The notes beneath the pieces were generated by a model. The model searched no databases and was not told where the DNA came from. It worked only from the letters and a program-made list of their open reading frames with translations. Below, one piece after another: positions 17,429 through 26,942 of a stretch of 56,996 bases of DNA. Position 1 is the stretch's first letter. Every line of letters begins with the position of its first letter. This stretch comes from Bacilli bacterium (GTDB taxonomy: Bacteria; Bacillota_I; Bacilli_A; RF39; UBA660). The stretch covers positions 1-56,996 of the forward strand of contig JAFQQE010000003.1 in the NCBI GenBank assembly GCA_017411405.1, written 5' to 3'. The translations under genes and the position numbers were made by a program.

Positions 17429-18097
17429 ATGAATAAATGCTCTTTTTTAAATCATTCTATTATTGCTAATATGGGTATTTATAATAATATTACTATAATG
17501 GAAAATACTATAGAATCTATTATGTATGCAGTAAAAAATAATTTGTCAGTAAAAATAGACGTACGTGTAACTAAGGATAATGAACTAATTGTATTTCATG
17601 ATGAAGATGCATGTAGGTTAATAAAATTAAAAGATAAGATTAATAGTTTAACTTATGAAGAGTTAAATTATATATCTAATTATCATATACCTACTTTAAA
17701 AGAAGTTTTGAATAGTATTAATTCTAAGGTGCCTGTTGTTATAGAAGTTAAAGATGATAATAAAATAATTAGAACTAATTTAATAAATGTATTAAATGGA
17801 TATAAAGGTGATTTTGTTGTACTTAGTAAAGATTATTCTACTATAAGATTTTATAAAAAGAATAAATATATTGTTGGTTTAGTAATCGATAAAAACAACA
17901 AAAATTTAATTAATAAAGAATTAAGAGTTGAAGTATTAAGTATAAAATATGATTTAATAGATAAACTTAAGGCTAAAGAATTGAAATCTAATTATTATCT
18001 AATAGGGTATACAATAAATACTAGAGAGTATGCAAATTATTATATTAAAATTTTTAATAATTTAATTATAGATAATATAGAGGAGGTATTTAAATAA
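17429..18097 (+). CDS. degenerate glycerophosphodiester phosphodiesterase-like protein
   Basis: 222 residues with the GDPD TIM-barrel pattern: MENTIESIMYAV, KIDVRVTKDNELIVFHDED, then the PTLKEVL strand and VVIEVKDD. The first catalytic His-Arg (normally HRG) is ANMG here, and the ExD metal pair is KID, so two of the key residues are lost; the later HD and the VIEVK Glu/Lys remain. The protein is probably not a normal GDPD and could be inactive or binding-only. AAGGTG precedes the ATG and its stop overlaps the tdk start by one base. Confidence 0.75.
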   Translation: MNKCSFLNHSIIANMGIYNNITIMENTIESIMYAVKNNLSVKIDVRVTKDNELIVFHDEDACRLIKLKDKINSLTYEELNYISNYHIPTLKEVLNSINSKVPVVIEVKDDNKIIRTNLINVLNGYKGDFVVLSKDYSTIRFYKKNKYIVGLVIDKNNKNLINKELRVEVLSIKYDLIDKLKAKELKSNYYLIGYTINTREYANYYIKIFNNLIIDNIEEVFK

Positions 18098-18633
18098 TGA
18101 TTAAGACCTTTACAGGACCTATGTTTAGTGGGAAGACTACTGCTTTATTACAAACTTATTTTAATATGTGGAATAAGACTAATATACTTTGTTTTAAACC
18201 TAAAATAAATACAAGAGATGATGGGATTAAATCTAAAAATATTAAAGAAAATGTTGTTGCTATAGAAATTGATGATTTAAAAGATATATATGAACATATA
18301 AAAAAGAATACTAGAACAATATTTATAGATGAAGCTAATTTTTTAAAAGGTGATGTTAGTGTATTAATAGATTTAAGTATAAATAAAAATATTGATATTT
18401 ATATTTGTGGATTAAATATGACTAGTGAACAAAAACCATTTGGTATAATGGGTGATATTCTTGCAGTAAGTGATTATATTGAAATAAAGAAAAGTTATTG
18501 TACTATTTGTAATAGAGAAGCTAGTTATACGTATTATGAAGGCGATAAAAATAAAGATATAGTAGTTGGAGATAGTGGATATATTTCTTTATGTGAAGAT
18601 TGTTTAAGAAAGAAGAAAAAAAATGAACAATAA
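18097..18633 (+). CDS. tdk: thymidine kinase (TK1 type)
   Basis: 178 residues. P-loop GPMFSGKTT at 7-15, catalytic IDEANF (E79) and a complete zinc knuckle C135-xx-C138 and C166-xx-C169. It phosphorylates thymidine to dTMP for salvage; the next enzyme, dTMP kinase, is two genes away. AGGAGG precedes the ATG. Its last 11 bases overlap the start of the giant pilin-like gene, so the two are translated in tandem. Confidence 0.94.
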   Translation: MIKTFTGPMFSGKTTALLQTYFNMWNKTNILCFKPKINTRDDGIKSKNIKENVVAIEIDDLKDIYEHIKKNTRTIFIDEANFLKGDVSVLIDLSINKNIDIYICGLNMTSEQKPFGIMGDILAVSDYIEIKKSYCTICNREASYTYYEGDKNKDIVVGDSGYISLCEDCLRKKKKNEQ

Positions 18634-20527
18634 AAAAGGGTTTACATTAATTGAGATAATAATTTGTATTGGATTAATTGCTTTGATTGGGACTATTAGT
18701 GTTGTAACTTTTACTAAATTAAGTGATAGTAACAAAGAAAAAGATAAATATGTTCAAGGTGTAAAAGATGCAACTAGTGTATTTATAGAAAGAACGAAAT
18801 TTGAATCACGTAGAGTTAAAATTACTGAAGCAGGATATTTAATACAATTAAAAGAGTTAGTAGAAGAAGGTTTAATAAAAGAAGAAACTTATAATCCATT
18901 TAAAGAAAAATCTACATCAGAAGTTGATTATGATTGTGTAAAAATATATTTAGATGATAATAAAAATATAAATGTTACTTACCCTGTAGAAGAGTGTAAA
19001 AATATGGATGCAGAAGATATAGCTTTACATTTAGAAAAAAGAGTAAATTTGGATGTTACGAATAATGTTGTTGTTGATTTATTGTCTTCAGACAAGGTGT
19101 TTGAGACTTATTCTAATGGCGGCTATATAGATTTTTCTTTGATTCAATCTGGTAATATAAATAGTCAATATTATAATCATTATGATAATGCTTCAATATT
19201 TACTTTAACTCCTGGTTCTAGTTTAGTAACTCAAGAAGAAATTGATGAGAAAGTAAGACCATTGCTTACTAGTACTGGATATATATTTGTAAAAGAAGAT
19301 GTTGAGTCAGGTAAATTATTAAAAACTTCTGATTTTAATGATATAGAGAATAGAAAATGGACAGTAAAGGCAACATACGATTTTGATAATAGCAAGGGGT
19401 ATACTATAGTAGATAAAAATATAGTTAGTGATATTGTTTTAAATGATAATTCAGCTCCATTTTTGTTATATACTGACTATTCTGAAGTAAGTGAACATAT
19501 AAATGAATTAAATTCTTATTCTATTGAATATTTTGATAATTTTGAAGGATGGCTTAGTTGGGATGATGCAAAAAATAAAGATTTTATTAAAGTAAATGAA
19601 ATTGAAAGAAAAATAATTGTACAGGATAGTAGTGGTAATAAAACTGAGTATACATTTGATAGTATGTTTGGTGATAATATTATTAAAGGTGAAATACAAC
19701 CTAAAGCTGATCAAATGTGTTATTCTAATTTAGATGGATTTATATTTTCTTATTCTGGTGATTCTATGCCTTTGAGTGAGGCTTTATATTATGGGATGGT
19801 AGAATATAAAGATGGTAAAATGGAATGGCTTGAAGAGGATGGTTCTAAAGGAAGTATGGATATTATTTATGATCCTCCTAAATTAATTGGAGTAACAAAA
19901 AAGTCGGGTGAAGTATTAGGTATTACTACTTTTTCAACAAGTGATTCTAACGATTTGATTAATGGTGCTTATTTGTATTATACGCATTCTATGACTGATC
20001 ACGATATATTTATAAATAATTATAATAAATTTATTGTTCATAAATCGGGATCAGATTTAGTTCCTATTACTGATTATGATTTTAGTATGTATGTTACTGA
20101 TTTTAATAAGTCATCGGTTAATGAAAATGATGGAGATTATTTAATTGGTACTTATACAGCCAATAAAAAAGCAACACAAGTAACTTGTTCCGATGGTTTT
20201 AGTAAAGAAGAACTGGATGGAGGGGTATTATGTTATAATAATATGGATAAGGTTTATGATCAATCTAAATATATTGTTTTAGATTTTCCTAATGTTTCTT
20301 GTGCTAGTAATATGGTTTTTAATTTTAATTTAAATGATTCGTCAATGGCTTCATGTGATAGTATATCGTGTCATTTAGAAACTCTTAATTATATTAATTC
20401 ATTACCTGGAGGTAGTATAGAGGATAAAGAAACTATAATTTCTGGTTATATCAGTTCTCATAATTTGGAGGATGAAAATATTGTAGAAGTAGATGGAAAA
20501 TATTGGATAAGTGCAATGGATAATTAA
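18623..20527 (+). CDS. giant type IV pilin-like protein (634 aa)
   Basis: The N-terminus MNNKKGFTLIEIIICIG is a class III prepilin signal: basic leader, Gly-Phe cleavage site, Glu at +5 and a hydrophobic helix continuing to about residue 30. The next 100 residues resemble a minor pilin head, but about 500 more follow, acidic, Ser/Asp/Tyr-rich and with repeated beta-like stretches and a few late cysteines (VTCSDG, VSCASN, MASCDS, SISCHLE). Ordinary pilins are 120-200 residues, so this is likely a tip adhesin or cell-surface pilin. No known adhesin domain recognised. It lies between tdk and tmk with overlap or near-contact on both sides. Confidence 0.82.
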   Translation: MNNKKGFTLIEIIICIGLIALIGTISVVTFTKLSDSNKEKDKYVQGVKDATSVFIERTKFESRRVKITEAGYLIQLKELVEEGLIKEETYNPFKEKSTSEVDYDCVKIYLDDNKNINVTYPVEECKNMDAEDIALHLEKRVNLDVTNNVVVDLLSSDKVFETYSNGGYIDFSLIQSGNINSQYYNHYDNASIFTLTPGSSLVTQEEIDEKVRPLLTSTGYIFVKEDVESGKLLKTSDFNDIENRKWTVKATYDFDNSKGYTIVDKNIVSDIVLNDNSAPFLLYTDYSEVSEHINELNSYSIEYFDNFEGWLSWDDAKNKDFIKVNEIERKIIVQDSSGNKTEYTFDSMFGDNIIKGEIQPKADQMCYSNLDGFIFSYSGDSMPLSEALYYGMVEYKDGKMEWLEEDGSKGSMDIIYDPPKLIGVTKKSGEVLGITTFSTSDSNDLINGAYLYYTHSMTDHDIFINNYNKFIVHKSGSDLVPITDYDFSMYVTDFNKSSVNENDGDYLIGTYTANKKATQVTCSDGFSKEELDGGVLCYNNMDKVYDQSKYIVLDFPNVSCASNMVFNFNLNDSSMASCDSISCHLETLNYINSLPGGSIEDKETIISGYISSHNLEDENIVEVDGKYWISAMDN

Positions 20528-20536
20528 GGAGGTATT

Positions 20537-21217
20537 ATGAATAGAGGTAAATTAATAGTTATAGAAGGAACAGATTGTAGTGGTAAAGAGACTCAGTCTA
20601 ATCTTCTAATTGAAAGATTAAAAAAAGATAATATTAAAATAGAAAAAAGAAGTTTTCCAATGTATGATACTCCAACTGGGCATATAATTGGAGCTGATTT
20701 ACTTGGGAAACCTCATATGGGAAAATGTATATTTAGTGAAGGCGCTTCTAATATTCCACCAAAAGTTGCTGCTCTTTATTATGCTGCAGATAGATTATAT
20801 AATATTGGTGAAATTAATAAGATATTAGACAGTGGTACTAATTTAATATTGGATAGATATGTAGAAAGTAATATGGGGCATCAAGCTGGAAAATTAAAAA
20901 ATAAGCAAGATAAGCTTTCTATGATGGAATGGTTAGAGAAGTTGGAATTTGATTTGTTAGAACTTCCTAAACCTGATTTAGTATTATTTCTTTATATGCC
21001 TCATCAATATTCTATTATGTTAAGAAATAAAAGAAATGAAGTTGCTGATGAGGTAGAACAAGATGTTAATTATTTAAAAAATGCTGAATTAACATATTCG
21101 TTAATGGCAGAAAAGTATAATTATAATGTTATACATTGTGTTAAAAATGATGAAATTAGAACTATTGAAGATATTAACGATGATGTTTATAAATTGGTTA
21201 AAGAAAAATTAAGTTAG
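20537..21217 (+). CDS. tmk: thymidylate kinase (dTMP kinase)
   Basis: 226 residues. P-loop EGTDCSGKETQ at 10-20 carries Glu where most have Ser/Thr after GK; similar long-form dTMP kinases of Firmicutes vary here. The YDTPTGHIIG, PPKVAALYYAADR and LDRYVESNMGHQ (DRY) motifs fix the family. It converts dTMP to dTDP. TAAGGAGGT precedes the ATG. Together with tdk it forms a thymidine salvage pair. Confidence 0.88.
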   Translation: MNRGKLIVIEGTDCSGKETQSNLLIERLKKDNIKIEKRSFPMYDTPTGHIIGADLLGKPHMGKCIFSEGASNIPPKVAALYYAADRLYNIGEINKILDSGTNLILDRYVESNMGHQAGKLKNKQDKLSMMEWLEKLEFDLLELPKPDLVLFLYMPHQYSIMLRNKRNEVADEVEQDVNYLKNAELTYSLMAEKYNYNVIHCVKNDEIRTIEDINDDVYKLVKEKLS

Positions 21218-21257
21218 TTGTAATTTGAAAATATTTTATTATGAAGGAGGTGAAGAA

Positions 21258-21617
21258 ATGATTGATACTTTAAAAAATTTTTTTAAACATGGTTTAAATT
21301 TTAAAGAAAGGACTTCTAGGGGAAATTATTGGATTACTGTATTTGGTTTAGTTATATTTACTTTTATCATAGAATTTTTTGTTATTGGTTTTATTGGTGG
21401 AGTGATTTCTGATATTTTAGGAATTATATTAAGTTGTATCTTTAGTATTGTAATTTCTATTCCAATGTTATCTTTAAGTGTTAGAAGACTTCATGATGTA
21501 AATAAATCTGGATGGTATTTATTTGTTGGCTTTATTCCTATAGTTGGTATTATTCTTTTAATTACTGCTTTATGTAGTAAAACTATTGAATCAAATAAAT
21601 ATGGGAAACAAGTGTAA
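21258..21617 (+). CDS. DUF805 family membrane protein
   Basis: 119 residues from the ATG at 21258, preceded by AAGGAGGTGAAGAA. Family features: the N-terminal FKERTSRGNYW block, three or four membrane segments and the SVRRLHDVNKSGWYLF motif near 80. Function of the family is unknown. Separate from tmk by 40 bases, followed by a terminator. Confidence 0.88.
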   Translation: MIDTLKNFFKHGLNFKERTSRGNYWITVFGLVIFTFIIEFFVIGFIGGVISDILGIILSCIFSIVISIPMLSLSVRRLHDVNKSGWYLFVGFIPIVGIILLITALCSKTIESNKYGKQV

Positions 21618-21648
21618 GTTAATCTAGTTGATTAACTTATTTTTTTTT
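21616..21648 (+). terminator. terminator of the tdk-tmk-DUF805 unit
   Basis: AAGTTAATC pairs with GATTAACTT over a 5-base loop, then ten Ts after one A. Confidence 0.8.
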
Positions 21649-21675
21649 GCTATTATTTTATATGAGGTTGATTTT

Positions 21676-22356
21676 ATGAATTACGTTTTAGTTACAGGAG
21701 GAGCTCAAGGATTAGGTGCTAGTATTTGTAGAGTTTTTGCGAGTAAAGGATATAATGTTATTATTGGTTATTTAAATAGTAAAGATTCAGCTCTAGAATT
21801 GTCGAATAAATTGAATAAAGAATATAATGTAAATTGTATTGTAAAGAAAATTGATATAACTTGTGAAGAAGATGTAAAGTGTTTGTTTGACGAATATGAT
21901 ATAGATATTTTAATTAATAATGCTTCTTTGAGTTGTGATAATTATATAGAAGATAAAAGTTTTGATGAGTTTATGAATGTACTTAAAGTTAACTTAGGTG
22001 GAACTTACTTAATGTGCAAATATGCTAAAAAAGTTAAAACTGTTATTAATATTAGTAGTAAAGATGGTATAGATACTTATAATCCTATTAGTTTAGATTA
22101 TTGTAGTAGTAAAGCAGGTATTATTAATTTAAGTTGTAATCTTAGTTTGTATTATAAAGATAAAAAAATATATTGTGTGTGTCCTGGCTGGATTAATACG
22201 GAGAGTGTATCAAGTATGAATCCAGAGTATTTAAAAAGTGAAATGAAAAGAATAGGACAAGATACGTTATTGGATAAAGATTATGTTGCTAATAAAATTT
22301 ATGATTTGATTGATAGTAATAAAAAAAGTGGAAGTGTGGTAATAATAGATGAATAG
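21676..22356 (+). CDS. short-chain dehydrogenase/reductase (FabG-like)
   Basis: 226 residues from the ATG preceded by ATGAGGTTG. NAD(P) site VTGGAQGLGAS (6-16), NNAS (81-84), active-site S127-S128, Y142 and K146 (YCSSK), and CPGWINTE after it. An NAD(P)H-dependent oxidoreductase of unknown substrate. Shorter than FabG (about 245) and with a reduced dimerisation helix region. It overlaps the PLP enzyme by 8 bases, so both may work on the same metabolite. Confidence 0.85.
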   Translation: MNYVLVTGGAQGLGASICRVFASKGYNVIIGYLNSKDSALELSNKLNKEYNVNCIVKKIDITCEEDVKCLFDEYDIDILINNASLSCDNYIEDKSFDEFMNVLKVNLGGTYLMCKYAKKVKTVINISSKDGIDTYNPISLDYCSSKAGIINLSCNLSLYYKDKKIYCVCPGWINTESVSSMNPEYLKSEMKRIGQDTLLDKDYVANKIYDLIDSNKKSGSVVIIDE

Positions 22357-23584
22357 AGAAGATATTATTGAATTAGTAAACAATTGTGAAAAAGAGTTAG
22401 ATGTGCAATTTATGGAAGTAGATAAAGTATGTGAAATAAATACATTTAAAATATTGGAATCTTTTAAAAAAAATGGAGTAAGTGAAGTTCATTTTAATAG
22501 TACTACTGGTTATGGTTATAATGATATAGGAAGAAGTGTTATAGAACAAGTATACTGTGATATATTTAATTGTGAAGCTGCTTTAGTACGTAATCAATTT
22601 ATCAGTGCATCTCATGCTTTAAATGTATGTTTGTTTGCAATACTTAGACCTAATGATACAATGCTTACTATTACTGGTACTCCATATGATACTTTACATG
22701 AAGTTATTGGTTTAAAAGAAAATAATAGTAGTTTAAAAAGTTTTGGTATTAATTATGAAGATATAGATTTAATAGATAATGATTTTGATTATGACAAAAT
22801 AAAAGATAGTATTTTAAATAAAAAATATAAACTTGTACATATTCAAAGAAGTAAAGGCTATAGTGATAGAAAAAGTTTAACTGTTGATAAGGTAGGTAAA
22901 GTTATAAAGTTTATTAAATCAATAGATAAAGATGTAATAATAATGGTGGATAATTGTTATTGTGAATTAGTTAGTGAATATGAAGTTACTTATTATGGTG
23001 CGGATTTAGCTGTTGGGTCTTTAATTAAGAATTTAGGTGCTGGTATAGCAAGTAATGGTGCTTATATTGTTGGTAAAAAAGAGTTGATTGATTTATGTGG
23101 AGAAAGATTAACTTTACCTGGTGAAGGAATTGATGTTGGACCAAGTTTGGGTGCTAATAAAGAGTTTTTAAAAGCATTATTTTTTGCTCCAAGTGTAGTT
23201 AGTAGTAGTTTAAAAACTGCAATCTTAACAAGTTATGTATTAGAAAGATTGGGATATAATGTTGAACCTAAGTATAATGATGAGAGAGCAGATATAGTTC
23301 AAAATATTATTTTTAATGATAGAAATTTACTAATTAAATATTGTCAAGGTATTCAAAGTGGATCTCCAATTGATTCTAATGCGTTACCTATACCTACTGA
23401 TATGCCAGGATATGATGATGAAATAATTATGGCAAGTGGTTCTTTTACTCAAGGATCTAGTATTGAAATTAGTTGTGATGGACCATTGAGAAGTCCGTAT
23501 ATTGCTTATCAACAAGGTGCTTTAACATATCATAGTGGAAAGTATGCTTTGATATGTGCTATAGATTATTTATTAAATAAGTAA
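22349..23584 (+). CDS. PLP-dependent methionine gamma-lyase-like protein (aluminium resistance family)
   Basis: 411 residues, matching the YnbB-like family: HFNSTTGYGYNDIGR near 50, RNQFISASHALN near 92, the Asp of VDNCY near 200 and the presumed PLP lysine in VGSLIKNLGAG near 232, ending with CDGPLRSPYIAYQQG. These fold-type I enzymes are annotated as methionine gamma-lyase or aluminium resistance proteins, but their true substrate is uncertain. Coupled to the SDR by an 8-base overlap. Confidence 0.85.
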   Translation: MNREDIIELVNNCEKELDVQFMEVDKVCEINTFKILESFKKNGVSEVHFNSTTGYGYNDIGRSVIEQVYCDIFNCEAALVRNQFISASHALNVCLFAILRPNDTMLTITGTPYDTLHEVIGLKENNSSLKSFGINYEDIDLIDNDFDYDKIKDSILNKKYKLVHIQRSKGYSDRKSLTVDKVGKVIKFIKSIDKDVIIMVDNCYCELVSEYEVTYYGADLAVGSLIKNLGAGIASNGAYIVGKKELIDLCGERLTLPGEGIDVGPSLGANKEFLKALFFAPSVVSSSLKTAILTSYVLERLGYNVEPKYNDERADIVQNIIFNDRNLLIKYCQGIQSGSPIDSNALPIPTDMPGYDDEIIMASGSFTQGSSIEISCDGPLRSPYIAYQQGALTYHSGKYALICAIDYLLNK

Positions 23585-23591
23585 AAAATGC

Positions 23592-23620
23592 TTGCATAAA
23601 CAGTATTAGTTGTGTATAAT
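23592..23620 (+). promoter_or_regulatory. sigma-A promoter of rpsO
   Basis: TTGCAT, 17-base spacer, TATAAT. The downstream leader (about 80 bases) includes ACTTGG (23640-23645) able to pair with CTAAGT near 23671, a possible S15 control site. Confidence 0.75.
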
Positions 23621-23707
23621 ATGTGATGTAAAAGTTATTACTTGGTTTTGATTTTCTCCAAATTATTACTAAGTTATGACGGTTATTAGAAAAAATGGAG
23701 GTATATA

Positions 23708-23977
23708 ATGGCAATTACTAAAGAAAGAAAAGCTGAATTAGTTAAAAAGTTTGGCAAAAGCGAAACTGATACTGGTTCAACTAAAGTTCAAATAGCTATA
23801 TTGACTGATGAAATTAATGAATTAACTGAACATTTAAAAGTTCATACTCATGATTATCATTCAAAACGTGGTTTATTAATGAAAGTTGGTAAAAGACGTA
23901 GTTTATTAGACTATTTAAAAGATAACGATGTAGTTAGTTATCGTGAACTAATAAAAGAATTAAATATAAGAAAGTAG
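23708..23977 (+). CDS. rpsO: 30S ribosomal protein S15
   Basis: 89 residues, the exact family length, starting [12 protein letters not shown] with [14 protein letters not shown] and [10 protein letters not shown] in the expected places. It binds the 16S central domain early in assembly. Ahead of pnp as in most bacteria, though a terminator separates the two. Confidence 0.97.
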   Translation: MAITKERKAELVKKFGKSETDTGSTKVQIAILTDEINELTEHLKVHTHDYHSKRGLLMKVGKRRSLLDYLKDNDVVSYRELIKELNIRK

Positions 23978-24003
23978 GCACATTGTTTTTTGTGTCTTTT
24001 TTT
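23977..24003 (+). terminator. terminator after rpsO
   Basis: GGCACA pairs with TGTGTC, followed by seven Ts; likely allows partial read-through to pnp. Confidence 0.7.
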
Positions 24004-24054
24004 ATGGATTTTTGATATTATATAATTAAGAAAAACATAGTAAGGAGTGGAAGT

Positions 24055-26235
24055 ATGAATAAAAATGTTTTTGAATTAGATTTTGATGGTAGAAAAATAA
24101 TAGTAGAGAATGGAGAATTAGCTAAACAAAGTAATGGTTCTGTATTAGTTAGATATGGAGATACAGTTATTTTAACTGCTGCTGTAATGAGTAAGAATGT
24201 ATCTACTGCTGATTTTTTTCCATTAACAGTAGTTTATAATGAAAAATTATATAGTGTAGGTAAAATACCTGGTGGATTTATTAAAAGAGAAGGTAGACCT
24301 AGTGAGGCTGCAACTTTAGCTGCTAGATTGATTGATAGACCTATTAGACCAATGTTTGATGAAAATTTTAGAAATGAAGTTCAAGTAATTAATACTGTAT
24401 TATCAGTAGATCCTGATAATAGTCCAGAAATGACAGCTTTATTTGGTTCTAGTTTAGCATTAGGTATATCAAATATACCATTTGATGGTCCAGTTGCTGG
24501 TGTAGTAGTTGGTAAGATTGGTAAGAAATTTATTATAAATCCAACTAATGAAGAAATGGAACAAAGTGAACTTAGTTTAACTGTTGCTGGTACTGAAAAT
24601 GATATTTGTATGATAGAAGCAGGAGCTCATCAAGTTAGTGAAAGTGTTATGTTAGATGCTTTAGAATTTGGGCAAAAAGCAATTAAGAAGTTATGTAAAT
24701 TCCAAAAGAAAATAATTAAAGAAATAGGATTAGAAAAGTTAGAAGTAGAACTTGCACAAATTGATCCTGAATTAGAACGTCATGTAAGAGATTATGCTAC
24801 TAGTGATATGTTAGAAGCGATACAAATTAAAGATAAGTTAGAAAAATATGCTAGAATTGATGAAGTTAAAGAAAATACAGTTTTACATTTTGAAGAAATA
24901 TATCAAAATAGTGAAGAATTAGAAAGTATATTAAAAACTGTTAAAAAGATTGCTGATATGATTGAAGCTGATGAAGTTAGACGTTTAATTACCGATGAAA
25001 AAGTTAGACCTGATGGAAGAAAAATGGATGAGATAAGAGATTTGAGTGCTGATATAGATTTATTACCTCGTACTCATGGTTCTGCATTGTTCACTCGTGG
25101 GCAAACTCAAGCATTATCAACAACGACTTTAGGTGCTATAGGAGAACATCAAATCTTGGATGGATTAGGAATTGAGGATACTAAGAGATTTATGTTACAT
25201 TATAATTTTCCTGCGTTTAGTGTTGGTGAAACAGGAAGATATGGTAGTCCTGGAAGACGTGAGATTGGACACGGTGCTTTAGGTGAAAGAGCTTTATTAC
25301 AAGTAATTCCTAGTGAAGAAGAATTCCCTTATACTATTCGTGTAGTTAGTGAAATCTTAGAAAGTAATGGTAGTAGTAGTCAAGCAAGTATATGTGCAGG
25401 ATGTCTAAGTTTAATGGCTGCTGGTGTACCTATAAAAGCTCCTGTAGCAGGTATTGCAATGGGATTAATTACTAAGGGAGATAAATATACTATTTTAACT
25501 GATATTCAAGGTTTAGAAGATCATATGGGAGATATGGACTTTAAAGTTGCTGGATCAAGAGATGGAATTACAGCATTACAAATGGATATTAAAATTAAAG
25601 GTGTAACTAGAGAAATATTAAAAGAAGCTTTAGAACAAGCTAAAAAGGCTAGATATGAAATATTAGATTTAATGGAAGGTATTATAAGTGAACCTCGTAA
25701 AGAATTAAGTCCTTATGCACCTAAGATTGAAACATTTAATATCGATCCAGAAAAGATTAAAGATGTTATTGGTCGTGGTGGAGAAATGATTACTAAGATC
25801 ATTTTAGAAGCTAGTAATGTTAAAACAGTAAATGACAAAGATGCTGTTAAAGTTGATTTAGAAGATGATGGTAGAGTAATTATATATCATACTGATCAAG
25901 AAGTTATTAGAAAAACAGCTGAAATGATTAAAAATATTGTTAGAGTTGTTGAAGAAGGTAAAGTTTATAATGGTAAAGTAGTAAAAGTAGAAGATTTTGG
26001 TTGCTTTGTAGAACTTTGGCCAGGTTGTGAGGGATTAGTTCATGTATCTCAAATTGCTCATGAAAGAGTAAATAAACCTAGTGATGTTTTAAAAGTTGGT
26101 GATGAAATAATAGTTAAATCTTTAGGATATGATAATAGAGGTAGGTTAAATCTAAGTCGTAAAGATGCTTTACCTAAGCCTAAAAATGAAGATAAAGAAG
26201 ATAAAAAAAAAGATAAGAAAACTAAAGAAGATTAA
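24055..26235 (+). CDS. pnp: polynucleotide phosphorylase
   Basis: 726 residues with the full architecture: two RNase PH domains around an alpha-helical linker (second PH core with [16 protein letters not shown] near 345), a KH domain with VIGRGGEMI near 570 and an S1 domain (635-705) with [19 protein letters not shown]. The last 20 residues are Lys/Asp-rich and probably disordered. PNPase degrades RNA 3-prime to 5-prime with phosphate. AAGGAGTGGAAGT precedes the ATG. Confidence 0.98.
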   Translation: MNKNVFELDFDGRKIIVENGELAKQSNGSVLVRYGDTVILTAAVMSKNVSTADFFPLTVVYNEKLYSVGKIPGGFIKREGRPSEAATLAARLIDRPIRPMFDENFRNEVQVINTVLSVDPDNSPEMTALFGSSLALGISNIPFDGPVAGVVVGKIGKKFIINPTNEEMEQSELSLTVAGTENDICMIEAGAHQVSESVMLDALEFGQKAIKKLCKFQKKIIKEIGLEKLEVELAQIDPELERHVRDYATSDMLEAIQIKDKLEKYARIDEVKENTVLHFEEIYQNSEELESILKTVKKIADMIEADEVRRLITDEKVRPDGRKMDEIRDLSADIDLLPRTHGSALFTRGQTQALSTTTLGAIGEHQILDGLGIEDTKRFMLHYNFPAFSVGETGRYGSPGRREIGHGALGERALLQVIPSEEEFPYTIRVVSEILESNGSSSQASICAGCLSLMAAGVPIKAPVAGIAMGLITKGDKYTILTDIQGLEDHMGDMDFKVAGSRDGITALQMDIKIKGVTREILKEALEQAKKARYEILDLMEGIISEPRKELSPYAPKIETFNIDPEKIKDVIGRGGEMITKIILEASNVKTVNDKDAVKVDLEDDGRVIIYHTDQEVIRKTAEMIKNIVRVVEEGKVYNGKVVKVEDFGCFVELWPGCEGLVHVSQIAHERVNKPSDVLKVGDEIIVKSLGYDNRGRLNLSRKDALPKPKNEDKEDKKKDKKTKED

Positions 26236-26270
26236 GAGTTTATGAAAGAGTTATAAACTCTTTTTTTTTA
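26234..26270 (+). terminator. terminator of pnp
   Basis: AAGAGTTTAT pairs with ATAAACTCTT across a 9-base loop and is followed by a long T run. Confidence 0.8.
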
Positions 26271-26297
26271 CATAAAATATAATTATAAGGAGACTTT

Positions 26298-26909
26298 ATG
26301 AATAAATTTATTATGAATATTATGAATAAATATGGTTATTTAGGTATATTATTTTTAATAACTATAGAAAATATATTTCCTCCTATACCAAGTGAAGTTA
26401 TTCTTACTTTAGGTGGTTTTATGACTAGTCAAGAAAATTGTACAATGAATATGTTAGGAGTAATATTGTTTTCAACATTAGGCTCAATTATTGGAGCAAT
26501 TTTACTTTATTTTTTAGGGTATATTCTTAATAAAGAAAGGTTATTAAAAATAGTAGATTCTAGAGTAGGTAAAATATTATTTTTAAAAAAAAGCGATATA
26601 GAAAAAAGTATAGATTCATTTAATACTAAAGGTAATTTTAGTGTTTTATATTCTAGATTTATACCTATAGTAAGAAGTTTAATTAGTATACCTGCTGGTA
26701 TTAGCAAAATGAATTTTAGTGTATTTTTATTATATACATCTATAGGTTCTGTTATATGGAATACAGTTTTGATATATTTAGGTAATTTAGTTGGAGAGAA
26801 TTATATGATGGTTGCTAATGTATTTAGTAAATATTCTAAATTTGTGTTAGTTTTAATTATTTTAGTTATTGTTTATAAAATTATAAAAAAACTAAAGAAA
26901 AAAAATTAG
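26298..26909 (+). CDS. DedA-family membrane protein
   Basis: 203 residues, five or six hydrophobic segments. The family motifs are visible: ENIFPPIPSEVIL near 25-37, then SRFIPIVRSLISIPAG near 115-130 with the two functional arginines. DedA proteins are envelope transporters; several flip undecaprenyl phosphate or phospholipids. Two paralogue-type features (signal anchor or extra domain) are absent. ATAAGGAG precedes the ATG; the next gene begins 33 bases later. Confidence 0.9.
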   Translation: MNKFIMNIMNKYGYLGILFLITIENIFPPIPSEVILTLGGFMTSQENCTMNMLGVILFSTLGSIIGAILLYFLGYILNKERLLKIVDSRVGKILFLKKSDIEKSIDSFNTKGNFSVLYSRFIPIVRSLISIPAGISKMNFSVFLLYTSIGSVIWNTVLIYLGNLVGENYMMVANVFSKYSKFVLVLIILVIVYKIIKKLKKKN

Positions 26910-26942
26910 TTATATGTTACACTATTTAATAGAGTGATGTGT

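Noticed and set aside
20537-21217. Thymidylate kinase as inactive because its P-loop has GKE instead of GKS/T
   Set aside because: The rest of the active site is intact and long-form dTMP kinases of Firmicutes vary at this position, so inactivity is not supported.
23621-23705. S15 leader as a confident riboregulator
   Set aside because: Only a weak ACTTGG/CTAAGT stem is visible; I noted it under the promoter but do not call a separate RNA element.
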